Assembly (NCBI GenBank): GCA_027475525.1
Contig: JAMWFC010000037.1
Location: forward strand, 1,462,766-1,526,765
Direction: 5' to 3'
DNA: 64,000 nucleotides
Source of the DNA: Macrolepiota albuminosa
Taxonomy: Eukaryota > Basidiomycota > Agaricomycetes > Agaricales > Agaricaceae
The notes beneath the pieces are model-generated. The model made no database searches, was not told where the DNA came from, and saw only the letters and a list, made by a program, of their open reading frames with translations. The position numbers were made by a program, and so were the translations under genes. Positions 22,379 to 34,065 of this stretch are shown one piece after another (position 1 is the first letter of the stretch; every line of letters starts with the position of its first letter).

Positions 22379-25358
22379 TTATGGTTGGTTTCCGTCAAGG
22401 ACGGGAGGCAGAAAAGTACGCAAACGCTTTTCCTTGTGCCGTTCCCTGCGATCGAGTTCGGCTTGTTTGGCATTGGCATAGTCAGGATGGTCCTTGAGAT
22501 CCTCAATGGCTTCTTCGATGATGCGACGTATGTAATAATGAATGTTATAGAATTCTTCTGCACGGTATCTGTAACCAAGAATGAGAGTTTTCCACCATTT
22601 GCACACATAGGGTTTCAACGGATCAAAGTAAGGATGGAAGTGTACGACAATTTCGTCTTCGAATAATTGCCAATTTTGGTGGAAGTGCACCTTTTTCTCC
22701 TCTATTTGTTCTTCGCTGCCGTCAAATAGTTCGATAACGATGGCTCGGAGTTGGTGGTTCCATGATGGAGAATCCGGGTCCAATTCCTCTTGGCGTCGCA
22801 TATTTAAACCGGGGCCCTTTCGGGTTAAGCACAGGTAGACTAGGACCCAAAAAAGAGATTCGACATCGTGAATTGTCTGATGGACGAATGGCGGTGCTCT
22901 ATCATATCCAGTTGGAGTATGGAGGGAATGTCTAGCGATAACTTCTCCACTCATGAAAGGAAGAGTACCCTTTAAAAGGGTCACTACCCATCTTACGTGC
23001 TCCGAGAATAGGGAAAAAACTTACTGTACGCTCTCCAGCGCCATTGGTACGATGGGTAAAATTGGGCCATTCAAAAGATTGAGTTTTGTCCTTCTACATG
23101 ACTGTGACAAAGTAGAATGGTAATCGAAGGGATGTAGGCTTACCGCATCACACCATCCTAAATCATTCATGGAGAAAGGCTTTCCTGAGGCGTGGTTACC
23201 AGACTGGACGACATCTCTTATGTAGCTGGTAATATTCTCGAGTTTGTGCCATTTTAAGGCCGTATCAAAAACATTGTCTTCGGCTTTTCTTCTAAAGGCA
23301 TATTTAAAGACTTGCTGGATAACCCGTCGTCGTGCCTCGACCTCCGATGGAGAAATGCCAGCTAGCTTGGACTGTATTTCAACCCTACCACTTGCCTTCT
23401 TCGCATGGTCATAATCTATGATGCGCCCAAAATTCCTGCCTTTTCCTTTGGGATCTTCGAAAATTAAGAGATTTCCGGTGCTGATATCACGGTGGACTAT
23501 CAGCCTGTTATGAGCATACTCGAGTTCTATGGTAGAGACGTTGAAAGCAAGGAAGCATGGAGTGATGTACATACACACCTCCATTATAGTCATAGAAACA
23601 GTATAAAAGCTCCAATAAGCAGCAAAACGATTCGATTACTAAACCCATAGGCATGAGAATAGTTGTATGATAACGTTCGACAAGAGTTGGAGGATCTGGA
23701 TGAGGGACAGGATATACCGACACTTCACGCCTGTGTAGGCGAAGTTCAGCAGCGTCATCAGTCTCGGGTATCCTGGCCCTTGGAAGTTTTGGAAGGGGTT
23801 CGATGGGGCGTTTATAAGGTTGAGAGTCCAACCCACAGCGACTCAGCTTGACTGTACTGTCCACTTCGCCATCAATCTTGTCATCGTGATAAAGGATAGC
23901 GTGCTTCATTTCCTCTTCGACCTGTCCCTCATCTAGAATGTCGCAAATTTGACCTTCAGTTGGGTATAAGTCCCGGTTATCTGAGTCTGGCCGTATGGGC
24001 CTCCAGTAGCGCTTGAGCGCATATACCTGACAAAATGTTATCAATAAATGATCTGATAGAAGTCGTGTCCTGTTCTGACCTTCTTCGGCTCTTCTTTTTC
24101 ATCAAACTCCACAACTTCATAGACGACAGTAGCGCGGCTGCAGATTTCAGCCGAACGCAGTGCAGAGATGATGGCCACAGCAATATATTTCTTTACCTCC
24201 CCATCTTTTTCAACATCGATGACCCAGTGGATGTTATGCCGCCCATTGCCGTCAACACCTCGACAGTTGTGGGCGACCTTATAAGAAGGTTTCACCTTGA
24301 TCGGATCCTTCGTATGAGGGCTATAAATTTGCATTGCTGTGTCCCAGCCAAGTTGTGCAGGCTTCATATGTGAAAACCCAGTTATGATTTGAACAAATTT
24401 CTCCCATTCCTACAAATAGTCAGTGAAAGATACTCATTACAAAGTGATTCCTTACTGTATGGATGTTGATTGGAGTCCTTGTCATCATCACTCCAGATCG
24501 ATCACACAATACTAAGGTGAGCTCGTCGTATAGAAGAACAAAACCTAATACAAAGCGCCGATCCAACTGTTCCCTCAAGACACAACGCATGTAGCCCGAG
24601 AGTTGCATTACAGCATTGTACAGTTCTTTTTCTGATTTATTCCATTTGATCTCGTAAACGATATGGATGGACATCCACCATAATCTATACAGATCATACT
24701 AGGCGCAAGTCAACAAAGCATCCACTGATAGATAAATAATGAATACACTTACACGAGCTTCTTTCTCGTATTGTGCGGCACCGCTATCCATGTAAGACAG
24801 TTTTTTCTCTATATGTTCAACTATCTCCTTTTCTAGTTTTTGAATATCAGCGTCAGGTTGAGCCCCTACACCATCAGGACGTCTGAGGGACGATGCAGGG
24901 TCCTCTGATTTCGGAGTATTCCTGGAGCGATCCACATATGAGATGGATGTTTGAATGCCGCCTGGGAGCATAGTTCCAACAATCTTGTTCAGAATCACGG
25001 TCAAAGGCTTGTATATTGCTTTCTTGTTTACCTTCGATTTCGATTCTTCCGGATAGTCTTTCCACCGAGAGCCAGTGTATATACCTTCGTCCTCCAATTT
25101 TTTGAGGCTCGCGCCCATTGTAGGAATCTTAGGGATTCTTCTTTCCAAGAATTCTTCGGTCGCGACAGTGTAGAAGGAAGTGTTCTCCATATCTTTCTCA
25201 AGGTCTGCTTTAATGTCAGCCATTAATGTCTTGTCGGATGTTACGTTAGTTGATGTTGCCGGTCTGTGAGGGGCATAGGTTATTGTTGCTAAGGAGAGGT
25301 GGCGGGAGCTGAAGGACCCAGAAACACAAAGGACACGAGAGAGCCTAGATGAGGACAT
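22379..25358 (-). CDS. FunK1-family protein kinase
   Basis: A multi-exon minus-strand gene. Exons resolved in frame are 25358-24753, 24698-24456, 24409-24080 and 24026 onward; later exons cover ~23.5-23.1 kb and 22.98-22.38 kb, with one small exon near 23.55 kb unresolved. The N-terminal half (EWEKFVQIITGFSHM, IHWVIDVEKDGE, VYALKRYWRP) is the FunK1 N-lobe region; IVHRDISTGNLL carries the catalytic HRD, and IDYDHAKK takes the place of DFG. GTLPFMSGEVI and HTIHDVESLFWVL-like sequence (HQTIHDVESLFW) complete the C-lobe. FunK1 kinases are fungus-specific, greatly expanded in agaricomycetes and poorly understood. The N-terminus from Met 25358 is Arg/Ser-rich and almost free of acidic residues; an alternative start is MADIKADLEKD near 25223. 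Confidence 0.85.
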
Positions 25359-25740
25359 AAGACTAATCATGAATTCAAAGGAGGCAATGGAAAGAACCGT
25401 AAAGGTAAAATAGCTAATTGAAAAGGCCAGGCCATAGTGGACAGAAGACTTCAAAAGGGGTAACAAAATACAAACCTCAAACTCAAGGCGCAAAGAGGAG
25501 AGCGGAAAGACGTCATTGGACGCGAATTGTTAAAACAACTATGTACCAGATTGTTCAGCTGCCAAGCCCCTTGGAATATGACTGTATGGTAGAAACCAGT
25601 ACATGGACAGTCTTAGGATGGTGCAGCTCCACAGACCGGCCAATTGGTAGGCGTGACCGCGTTTAGAACCTGCCTGTGAGAACAGCGTCTGTGACGGTGT
25701 TACCACAACTTCACGCAATCGAGAGAACTGGGTTAAGTCC
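25359..25740. other. Upstream region of the FunK1 gene
   Basis: Presumed promoter region. Its right edge (25722-25740) matches a 20-bp stretch near 52070, so retroelement DNA begins here. Nothing else is recognised. Confidence 0.4.
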
Positions 25741-26006
25741 TGATAATTGGGAAGAAGCTACAGTACTCTAACTTTGAACTAGTTTATATAGTCCCGGTAA
25801 CTAGAGTACCTGGTGCGACGGAAATCACAAGGTAGCAGTAACGAAAGGAAGGGTTGAATAACTAAAGGGGTCATGGCCGTTACATACGCCCTAGGTATCG
25901 AGAACGGGTGATGGATACCTAATTGAAACTGAAGCGAAATAATGGCGCAAGTAAACGTGATCCATGAACAATGAAAAAATAAATGATTGTGTGAGGTTCG
26001 AACGCA
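25741..26006 (-). repeat. LTR-like remnant
   Basis: Begins tgataattgggaagaag and ends ttcgaacgca. It shares scattered similarity (tgggaagaa, catacgccct, ggttc.aac..gcaaga) with 58357-58625. On the minus strand the left edge reads like an LTR end followed by a primer-binding-type site. No coding domain adjoins it, so it looks solitary. Confidence 0.4.
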
Positions 26007-26371
26007 AGACCTCTTGTTAGACGGAAAATCGCGAGAGATTGCCGATCTTTGACTTCGCCGCTCGCTCAATTTAAACAGTTGCTAGTACAATATAATACGG
26101 TTATCGTAACAAGATTATGGCTTTGTGAGTTTGTATTGTTTATTGTATTGGTGTTGGGCGAGACACCTCGCTGGTGCTCCGAACCCTCACGACTGGTAGC
26201 AAGATTTGAAAGTTTAATGTCCTGGATAGCAAATGCGTTAGCCGCGATTCTCCACTTGAATTTAGGAGGCCACAACGCGATGTTTGGATACTAAGCTGGA
26301 TTCCCATCGAAATCCTAGCATGGCTCCTTGCGCGGACTGAAGAGAATGCTTTACTCACCAAGATTTGCTCG
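26007..26371. other. 3' flank of the DIRS-like element
   Basis: No gene is seen. CGAGACACCTC at 26159 recurs at 52295 on the other side of the split DIRS-like element, which could mark its terminal repeats. Confidence 0.3.
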
Positions 26372-27524
26372 TCATTTTCTGAACGCAAGTGTTAATCTCA
26401 AGAAAGATTTGTGTAAAGCAGGTACGGCTTGCAAATAGGGAGCGAGGATTTGCTCATGCTTGGATAGATATCCATAAAAAGCGTCGCTGGACCAGCAACC
26501 TATAGCCTTCATGGCTTCGAAAGGTACTCCTCTCAGCAGATATTCTAATGTGGCACCAATGCGTCCCGTGACCTTGTAGCAGTTCCAGGTTTGCAGCTCT
26601 AGCTGCCTTGGTGAGTACTTCAAGGAACTTCTTCTTTGTCAGAGGCACTGACTTTCCTTTCTTGTTCTTGTAAGCAAACAGTGGACCATTCGGAGCGGGG
26701 TCGTTTATGCTCAGGTGTTTCTCTAAAGCCCCTTTTGGGTCTGATGAGTCACTTTGTGCTCCCCATGATACAATTTTCCCATGTACCACAGTTTTGGTCC
26801 TTGGGAGGAAGAAGGATGTGGTCTGGAGGCCTGACCAGTCAGTGGAAGATGATACATCACTCAGCTTTACATGGATGAGGGGGTCGAATGCTGATAGAGT
26901 GGGGATGGTAAACTCCCCTAACCGAGCTGCGCTGTAAAAGCATGTTGTTGCACATGCAAAAACAGCTACATTGAGTGGTTCTGGGTGCAGAGAGTCTATG
27001 CTCAGCTGGTCGCATATTGTTCTTAGGAACTTGACTGTGCAGGGACGTCTCTTTTTCCTTTTGAAGGCAGTGGGAGCTAACCTCTCTGCCACTCTTAGGA
27101 GGGTATGCATGCGAGTGTTGTCTATTTCCCAGCTCACACTATGCAACAGGTGCCATGCCCTAATCCCGGCTAGAAAATTCTTGATCATGGTTTTAGAGTA
27201 AGCCCCTGTGGAGGCTGCTACGAAGGCTTCAAGTATCTCCAGAATGATGGGAACCCGTTGCTCTTCTGATATGCTCCTGAAGTCGCAGAACACGTGGAAA
27301 AGCAATAGTCCTGTGCCATAGGTCTCCTTGGTAGAGTCAGCCCAGGTGGCATTCATTACTGTGAAGACTCTAGCGAGATCGTCTTCAGATAGGATGCTAG
27401 GAGCAGAGTGATTTGTCAAGACGTTGGGTGATTGTGCTGGTCTCCACAAGCAGAGTCTTTCTCTGGCCATGACATGAGGGCATAGTGGGGACCATGCTGG
27501 TGTCAAACCCACAGGGTATGGCAT
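26372..27524 (-). pseudogene. Tyrosine recombinase of a DIRS-like retrotransposon
   Basis: The frame starting at 27524 has an N-terminal core-binding region (STKETYGTGLLLFHVFCDFR, TMIKNFLAGIRAWHLLHSV) and the catalytic domain (ARLGEFTIPTL with the first Arg; FLPRTKT). Near 26.5-26.6 kb the frame shifts: one frame ends in GHGTHW and the other resumes RIGATLEYLLRGVPFEAM and ends with YLSKHEQILAPYL, carrying the HxxR region and the likely nucleophile Tyr. DIRS-type elements integrate with this enzyme rather than a DDE integrase. It is probably inactive because of the frameshift. Confidence 0.75.
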
Positions 27525-27576
27525 TGGCTTCCTCCTTTTCTCTCCAGGTATGGAGTCGTGTGACTCATTGGTGGCA

Positions 27577-28215
27577 CTACAGTTTCCACCAGGATTTGGC
27601 GTAGGTGAGCCACTTGTCAGCTTGACATTGGATTGCCTTGTCTTGACGTTTGAGCATCAATTCATTTGGCTCTGTGCTTCTGCTAGCAGTCTTTTTTTGC
27701 TTTCTGCGCTCAGGCTCTGCTGTGAGAATCAATTCACCAATGTCGCCAATGTGTTTTGCGATCTTGCTAGGGATGGGTACTGTTGGCAGTAAAGGCTTTT
27801 GTATTGGGAACTCCTCTCTAGAGGGCCCGTCTGCGGGGTTGTACTCACTTGGAACATATCTGGTGCATACTGCAATGTTGTATTGCTCGCATGTGTGGTG
27901 AATGAGTTTGAAAATCTCGTTGACTTGTTTATTCCAACTTCTCCTCATCCACCAGCCTTCCACAACCTCTCGGTTATTGCCAAAGACCTTGATGCGGCGT
28001 TTGATGTGCCTGGATTGTGTGATCAATGAGACCATAAGGAAGAATCCCACTGCTTCTGCCCAGCCAATATCTCTTCCTTCGCCCTTCCACCCTGGTACGA
28101 GACTCCACACTCTCCACTTGTCTCCGATGATGACTCCAATTCTGGTTTCAGAGCTTGCATCTGAATAAGCTTTGATGTTTGCATAGGCTCGCAGTTCCAG
28201 AATTGGCCTTGCCAC
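27577..28215 (-). pseudogene. RNase H domain of the DIRS-like element
   Basis: A 212-residue open frame. YSDASSETRIGVIIG carries the first catalytic Asp, DIGWAEAVGF the Glu, and VPSEYNPADGPSRE the typical C-terminal signature of DIRS/Ngaro RNase H. It degrades the RNA strand during reverse transcription. It continues directly from the reverse transcriptase part to its right, and the recombinase follows to its left, the usual order on the minus strand. Confidence 0.8.
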
Positions 28216-28230
28216 TAGTTCACGAAGTAC

Positions 28231-28733
28231 TCACTGCCACCAGTGCAGGTCGTCATTGGTTCCTTTTGGAGGATGGTGTGGCATTAATGGACAATCATGG
28301 AAGATGTGCATGAAGGCTTCCAGATGGGTGAGGTAGGCTCTGCCACTTGCAACTATGTAGCAGGAATGTGGTAACTTCCCATAGAGCTTCTGGGCTTTTT
28401 GAGCATGTGGTGCTTTGATTTTCCCCAATTGGCAATTGCTTGTAAGTATTTTTCTCTTTTTAGTTTGAGAATGCTAACTTCTTGCTGCCTAATGTTTCAG
28501 AGAAAGCCAATATATATGACGGCATTGCAGAATTCGATATCTTTGGACTTTTTCCAGGGGATACCCAGGATTTCAGATATTGCATCAATGTCTTGTTTCC
28601 ACAGCCTGAACCCAGCCTGAAACAATCCATTGTATCAATGGCAAAAGAGTCTGGCTCCTGCAGTTTGATGACAAGGCCAGGCTACTGTGCTGGTTTAATT
28701 GGCATAGTTTGGTATGCCTCTTTAACATCACGT
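28231..28733 (-). pseudogene. DIRS-like reverse transcriptase, C-terminal part
   Basis: On the minus strand this reads RDVKEAYQTMPIKPA then a TAG where Trp is expected, PGLVIKLQEPDSFAID, later QDIDAISEILGIPWKKSK and GKIKAPHAQKAQKLYGKLPH with FMHIFHDCP, the thumb of DIRS-family RT. The upstream half of the same domain is 20 kb away at 49179-49924. The element is broken by that insertion and by in-frame stops. Confidence 0.82.
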
Positions 28734-29046
28734 TGATGATGCCAACTGTAGTTGGATGCACTGGACGTATACGCAGTACAACACCGTCTTCAGTGCTTGG
28801 CATGTGTAGTTATGAGGAGTCCCGACAGAGTTCCAGTGTGCTCGAGCAGAGGTGATAGAACGACGTGCTAGATGATAGTGCCTCAAGTGCTACCTGGCAA
28901 ATGGTAAGTGTTGTAGTTTACACAAAGATATAGAAGAAAAGGCGAGTAGCGCAGCATAGTGTGCCCATAGGTGGCACCATAAACAATGAAGACGAGATAA
29001 ACAAGGCTAGCACCTGACTTAGTGACAAAGTCCGAGCAAGCTAGCA

Positions 29047-29200
29047 CAATTTGAATGCTAAGTGTAACTTGGGTGCTCAAGAGGTTACGATTTGTTGTTA
29101 TGTACATCCAGAGTAGCTATCTTCAATTTGAATGCTAAGTGTAACTTGGGTGCTCAAGAGGTTACGATTTGTTGTTATGTACATCCAGAGTAGCTATCTT
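29047..29200 (+). repeat. Exact 77-bp tandem duplication inside the LTR
   Basis: Bases 29047-29123 and 29124-29200 are identical over exactly 77 bp. The paired LTR has this sequence once (around 48419-48496). Confidence 0.97.
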
Positions 29201-29782
29201 TTATACTATGTGCTACTATATTTTTAAAATAAGTCCATTCACGGTGCTACCAATTAGCACCTCTCCTTGTGGTTGTAGGTAACGGCGACCTGTCAATGGC
29301 AACCGGCATACATGGGGCAATGGCGACCAACAGCATTATAGCCCATTGGCCATGGCGACTCTAAACTGACTTAAACTTTGTATGAGTCTGCTCACTTTTT
29401 AGTGTAATTCTGATTGGCCAGGCCTTGGCAGAGTATGGTCAGAAAATCCTCGACAGACGCTGTGAGTTCTGCTGCTGGCACTAAACCTGGTATTAATTCT
29501 TGATGGATAAAATGTCGGGCTAGAGTATATCCTGTTCCATCGCTGCTGATTCTTTAGACTTCTGATTGAAGTGCCTCGTCCAATGGCAGCGTCTAATGCT
29601 AACCTCTTTATGGAAATGATCAGGGTTTGGTCAAAATCATGTCCCTGCCATTGTGCTAGTGCCCTGAGTCCTTGGTCTCCTAATCCTCCAAGGTCAATAA
29701 GTGGTATATGCTGACGGCTTAGTAGTAGTGGTGTAGACTGATAACCAGCGCCTATAATTGAGCGCTAAGATCTGTGGTTTCA

Positions 29783-30755
29783 TGTTGATAGGACCCCACA
29801 CAGGTTAGGTGCATCAACGACAGGCTCAGCATCAGCTCCGGCAACCTTGCCACACTCATTCTGAACTTGGCACATGTGTTTTATCCATTTTAAGCCATTT
29901 CCGATGGCTACGCATGACAAGAGACATGCCTGATCAGTGATAGCACTAATAGCAGCAGGAATGACAAGTGACAGTGGGCAACATGCTGTTGGCAAGCATT
30001 GACAGATGGCATCACTCAGGCAGCACATGGTCTCACTAGCCAGCAGCAGCGCTTACGAGTTAGAATGATGGTATTTCCCTGTGACTGACAGCTTGGTATT
30101 TCACCTTGGTGCCTGACATTGCCTAGCGCCTTCTCATTATTTGGACAGACAGCATTCTTGTTAATTTCTCAGCATTTAGTTTAATACACGGCAACTACTT
30201 ACATTCTTATAAGTTCGCCGCTCCTTGGCAACGCTTAACCGCTTAGCAATGGTGAACTCATCTTCACTATAAATATTTACCATTGTCAGTAGTTAGAACA
30301 GAACAGAGTACCCCACTTTACACCCCTCAGTTCACCCTACGGTTCAGATTTCTTTTGAGCTGACTAAGTTCATAGTTGCCAACTGTCTGGACACTCTTAG
30401 CCTGCTTGCTGCAGTTATGCTTATGGAACCTATGCGCCTAGCACTTATGGCAGGCATCATGCAGCTTAGTCATCACTAAGCCTCTAGTCTCCTTCCCGCA
30501 TCCCTTTGCTGCATTTAACCTTGTTTATCCTCCTACCCCTTTAGGCACACTTCATCATTGGCGCAACTTTCTTACTGCATTTCCTTGCCAACTATTGTTA
30601 CCAACTTCCACCCAACCCTGCTGTTTAACTCTTTTTCAGACTTGTTCTCTGGGAATTGCCCAGGACTCCCTCAATCTTAGCGTGCCCAACACATTTTTAC
30701 ACAGGTCAGTAGCAATAACCTATATCTGCTACTGATCTACTTTTGGGCATCATCA
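29783..30755. mobile_element. Probable solo LTR inserted in the Gypsy-1 LTR
   Basis: A ~973-bp block absent from the paired LTR. It begins TGTTGATAGGACC and ends GGGCATCATCA, the TG...CA form of an LTR, and contains TATAAATATT near 30269. No coding motif is present. The target duplication is not clear. Confidence 0.55.
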
Positions 30756-30999
30756 GTATGTCCAAGAGGATTGCTAGGGTCTCGAGTATAGCCTGTGTCT
30801 GTAGGCCTGTAGTGTGCCCCTTGATGCACTCAGTCCAAGTAGAAGCCTATCATCTCCCTCAACTGAAAAATTGACTGTCCTCAGTCAAATGCTGTCATTA
30901 ATTTAACTGTGCTACAGTCCGTATAATGCTGCCAGCACCTTATAAGCTCGTTTCTAGATGTTGCCTTCCACTCATGTTTTTCCTCCCACCTTTTTCAGA

Positions 31000-33464
31000 A
31001 TGTCTGGTTTTGCTCCTTCTGTTCTCCCTAACTTTCTTGCCCAAGCTTCCTATCTATTTGACCACGCTAAGGCTACCAGCGCCGCCAATGCACCACAAAA
31101 CGTTCCTGACATAATGCGGCTTTATCAGCAATGGTTGGTAGTGCGTGGCCCTGACAGCTCCTGGGCATGTGAAGCTGAAGTTTGTAAATGGTGCATGGCT
31201 CAGTACTGGGAGTATGAAGGTGCTGACTGGTGTCCTTTCACGAGATCATTCGTAAGTTAGGTTTTGATTTCAATTTTTGTGGCACTAAAGTTTGGTGCCT
31301 ACACAGGCTCCTTCCTTATCTGACAAGATTGATGCATTGCTTGCCAGTACCAAAGTTAGCGAGGTGGGTTTCCTGTTGTGCCCTATGCCAGCAATGTTAA
31401 CTTTGCTTAGTCAGCCCAAACTTTGCTGACCCTTGCCACTCTTCCTAGCACCCCTTCAACTCAGACCACTCCTTCATCTTCTGCCCCGCTCACCCCTTCC
31501 ATTCCTGCCTCTTCCACGCTTGGCAGTCCTTTTTGTGGTGCCGCTTTGCCTACACATCCTGGCTCCCCTCATTTGGCCATCAAGCAGATCGCCATTCCTG
31601 CCACTGAGCCTAGAGTAGGCCCTTCCTGTTCTGTCTTCCATGGTCCTCCACAAAACTTTGCCGTCATTATTGAGCGTACCTCTACTACTTGTTCCAGTCC
31701 TCCCAAGCACACAGTATGTCCATCTTCTTATCCCTTTTTTATTACATTGTTAACTTGTCCCAAGATTAACCTTCCTGCTTGCGGTGTTTCTTTATATGTC
31801 ATAAGCATTCACTCTGAAATCACTAGATCTTAGCGCCTAATCTTTGATAGCCCCAGGTGCCTAAACAAACCATGTTTACTGATGCAGAGCTTCGTGACCT
31901 CTTGTGCCTCTGTTGTGATACTACCGTCATCGATACCGGACTACCTGCTGGGGTTCAGGTCCTAGGTGCCAAGAAGAAGATTACAGTGTCTCCCTAAGAT
32001 CATTGTGCCTTTCAAGCAAAGATTGGCATGGTAAGTTCCTGCTTGCTTCTGGTATTATGATGTCACTAACGCTGATCTTAGTGTGATAAATGTTGGGCTG
32101 AAAATGATCTGGAGAGTTGTTGGTTTCCTATGGCCTCCCTCCCTTGCTACAAATGTGATGCTTTAAAACGAGGTTGCATCTTCAATGGCATTTGCACTTG
32201 AGAGCACGGTAAGAATGCCAGCATGCAGAAAAACTACGAGTGTGCTGTACTGGTCCACAATGCAAGGGATTTTATTCGTCAACAACGTATCCTAGCTGCC
32301 ACTTACCAGCCCACAGTCATCAGCAAGGCTAGTTTAGCGCTCCCTATTACTCAGGATGGAACTACCATTGCTGCCCCCTTTGCCTGTTCTCCCCGTCATC
32401 CTGCCTTGTTGAAACGTAAGCCTGGGGTCGCTTCTCCTAGTAAAAGTTCTGGTAAGCACTGTGAGTTAGCACCTGCTACCCCGGTTATCTTGTCTACTGC
32501 CGAGCCATCCTCTGATGAAGGCGAGGATACCGAGAGGGATGCCAAAGATGATGATGACAACAAAGTCCCTTCAGAGCCCACCACTGTTAACGTTGATGAC
32601 TTGCTGGCGGTATGTGCCATCCTTTTCCAAATCACTCCTCTGCTTGCCACTAACTTCCGTCAGAGCAGCCCTAGCCAAGAGCCGTATGTCTTTTTAGTTT
32701 ACCCTTGTCTTCTATTCTTGTTGATTTAATCGCTAGGACCCTGGTTCCTTCTTCTCTCCCTGTTTCGTGGCGATACCTCCCGCTGAGGATGTGCCTATGG
32801 CCAGCAAAGGCGCTAGCCCTTCTCCTGTCCCTGTTGCGGTTAGCGACTTGCCTGGTGTCCTCCTTACTCCTTTTGTGACTCCTCCTTGCAGCCCTTCTAC
32901 TATTCCCAGCACTTGCAAAACTTCTGAGGCCCCTTAGTCTGAAGAGACCCTGGTGCCTCAGAGTGAGCACCGGCGCCACTGGAGATACTTGCCTTCTTAC
33001 GGTGTGAGTCTTTCTTCCATCAGAGCCATGTATCCCAGTGATGAGCACTATGAATGGATGCCCCATGCCCCCGTTACTGTCTGCGTGAGTCCCTCCTAAA
33101 TTATTTTCTTCTTTTTGCTGATTTGGGTTAGTTTGATCCCTTCTGGACCCCTGCCTCCACTGTGCACGTCACTGGCAACGCCTTCCCTTGGCTCGGCGAC
33201 CAGTTTTTCTACCCTGTCACTCCCCTTTGTTCTGCTGGAAACCTTTGCCAACAACTTTTCTATGTTGATGAGGCTACCGAGACCGTTAGATGTGACCTGG
33301 CCCTTCTGCGCCCTTGCATTGATACCTTAGCACGTTGTGAGGCCCTTTTGCTTGGTCTTCATGATGATCTCACTGATGTGCTTGAGTGGCAAGCGAGTAA
33401 CCATATTCAGGATGGGGATTTGCTCCCTCTAGGTGATCCTGCCCTTCCCACATTTGATGCGTAG
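31000..33464 (+). pseudogene. Antisense intron-containing accessory gene A of Gypsy-1 (Cys-rich)
   Basis: The opposite strand to gag-pol reads as a spliced gene. Exon 1 31000-31251 (MSGFAPSVLPNFLAQASYL), exon 2 31307-31363 and exon 3 from 31411 (Ser/Thr/Pro-rich) join in frame with GT-AG introns. Later exons include 31857 onward (FTDAELRDLLCLCC) and 32082 onward with a cysteine cluster spaced C-x2-C-x8-C-x8-C-x2-C-x6-C-x5-C, loosely like a fungal Zn2Cys6 cluster, then an acidic region (SSDEGEDTERDAKDDDD). In-frame stops at 31995-31997 and 32199-32201 break it. The last frame ends at 33464. I do not recognise the family; a DNA- or RNA-binding role is only a guess from the cysteines. Confidence 0.55.
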
Positions 33465-34065
33465 TTGCTGGCCCGTAGCGCTTTGCTCTTCTTGGACTTT
33501 TTGATTGTGTAATTGGCTGATACATAGTTTTTGATGTAGCCCTCTTTATCTGAATAAACGCCCCCCCTCCTTTTGATACCAACACTTCAGTCTGTAAGCA
33601 ATCAAAATAAACAAACTAAAGGAAAAAGGGGAAACACTCATTAGATCATCACAGTGCAAAAACCCCTTTGCCAGTGCGGTCCAATAGCTATTACCATGCC
33701 AGACTAAGTAGAAATGGGTACTGTCTGTAAATAAATAAGCAGATCCATGCAAGAAGTATAGCGTATAAAGAAATAGAAAACCAGTAGTTGCTTATGTTTA
33801 TTCGGTGATGATGTGAGTAAGTGCTAAACATCAAATGTCAACTTCCTTTTTGGGCGGTCCCAGAATGAGTCAAGTGCCTCTGATTGGCTAGCACTCCTGT
33901 TAGGGTCCTGGTTCCTTGAGAAAAGTCCTCTCACACTGTTGCTAGTCGAAACGCTTCCCGTGTCCTATAAATTACTTATGCATCAACTCGACTCCATCAG
34001 TCTTCGTGATAGCCAACCCATCTGGTTGCGTGTGGACTTGAAGCTGTGATTGCGCCTATATCACC
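33465..34065. other. Spacer between the two antisense regions of Gypsy-1
   Basis: No coding signal is convincing here. The pyrimidine-rich start (34 kb side) may hold the promoter of the next antisense frame. Confidence 0.35.

Larger units (their letters stand above)
28734..30852 (-). repeat. 3' LTR of Gypsy-1 (with insertions)
   Basis: Matches the 1068-bp LTR at 48107-49174 but is longer by 1051 bp, explained by a 77-bp duplication (29047-29200) and a ~970-bp insertion (29783-30755). Confidence 0.88.

Noticed and set aside
25970..26030. tRNA-like T-arm (ggttcgaac) on either strand
   Set aside because: The stems do not pair into a cloverleaf; a diverged match with the same motif at 58.6 kb suggests it belongs to an LTR remnant.
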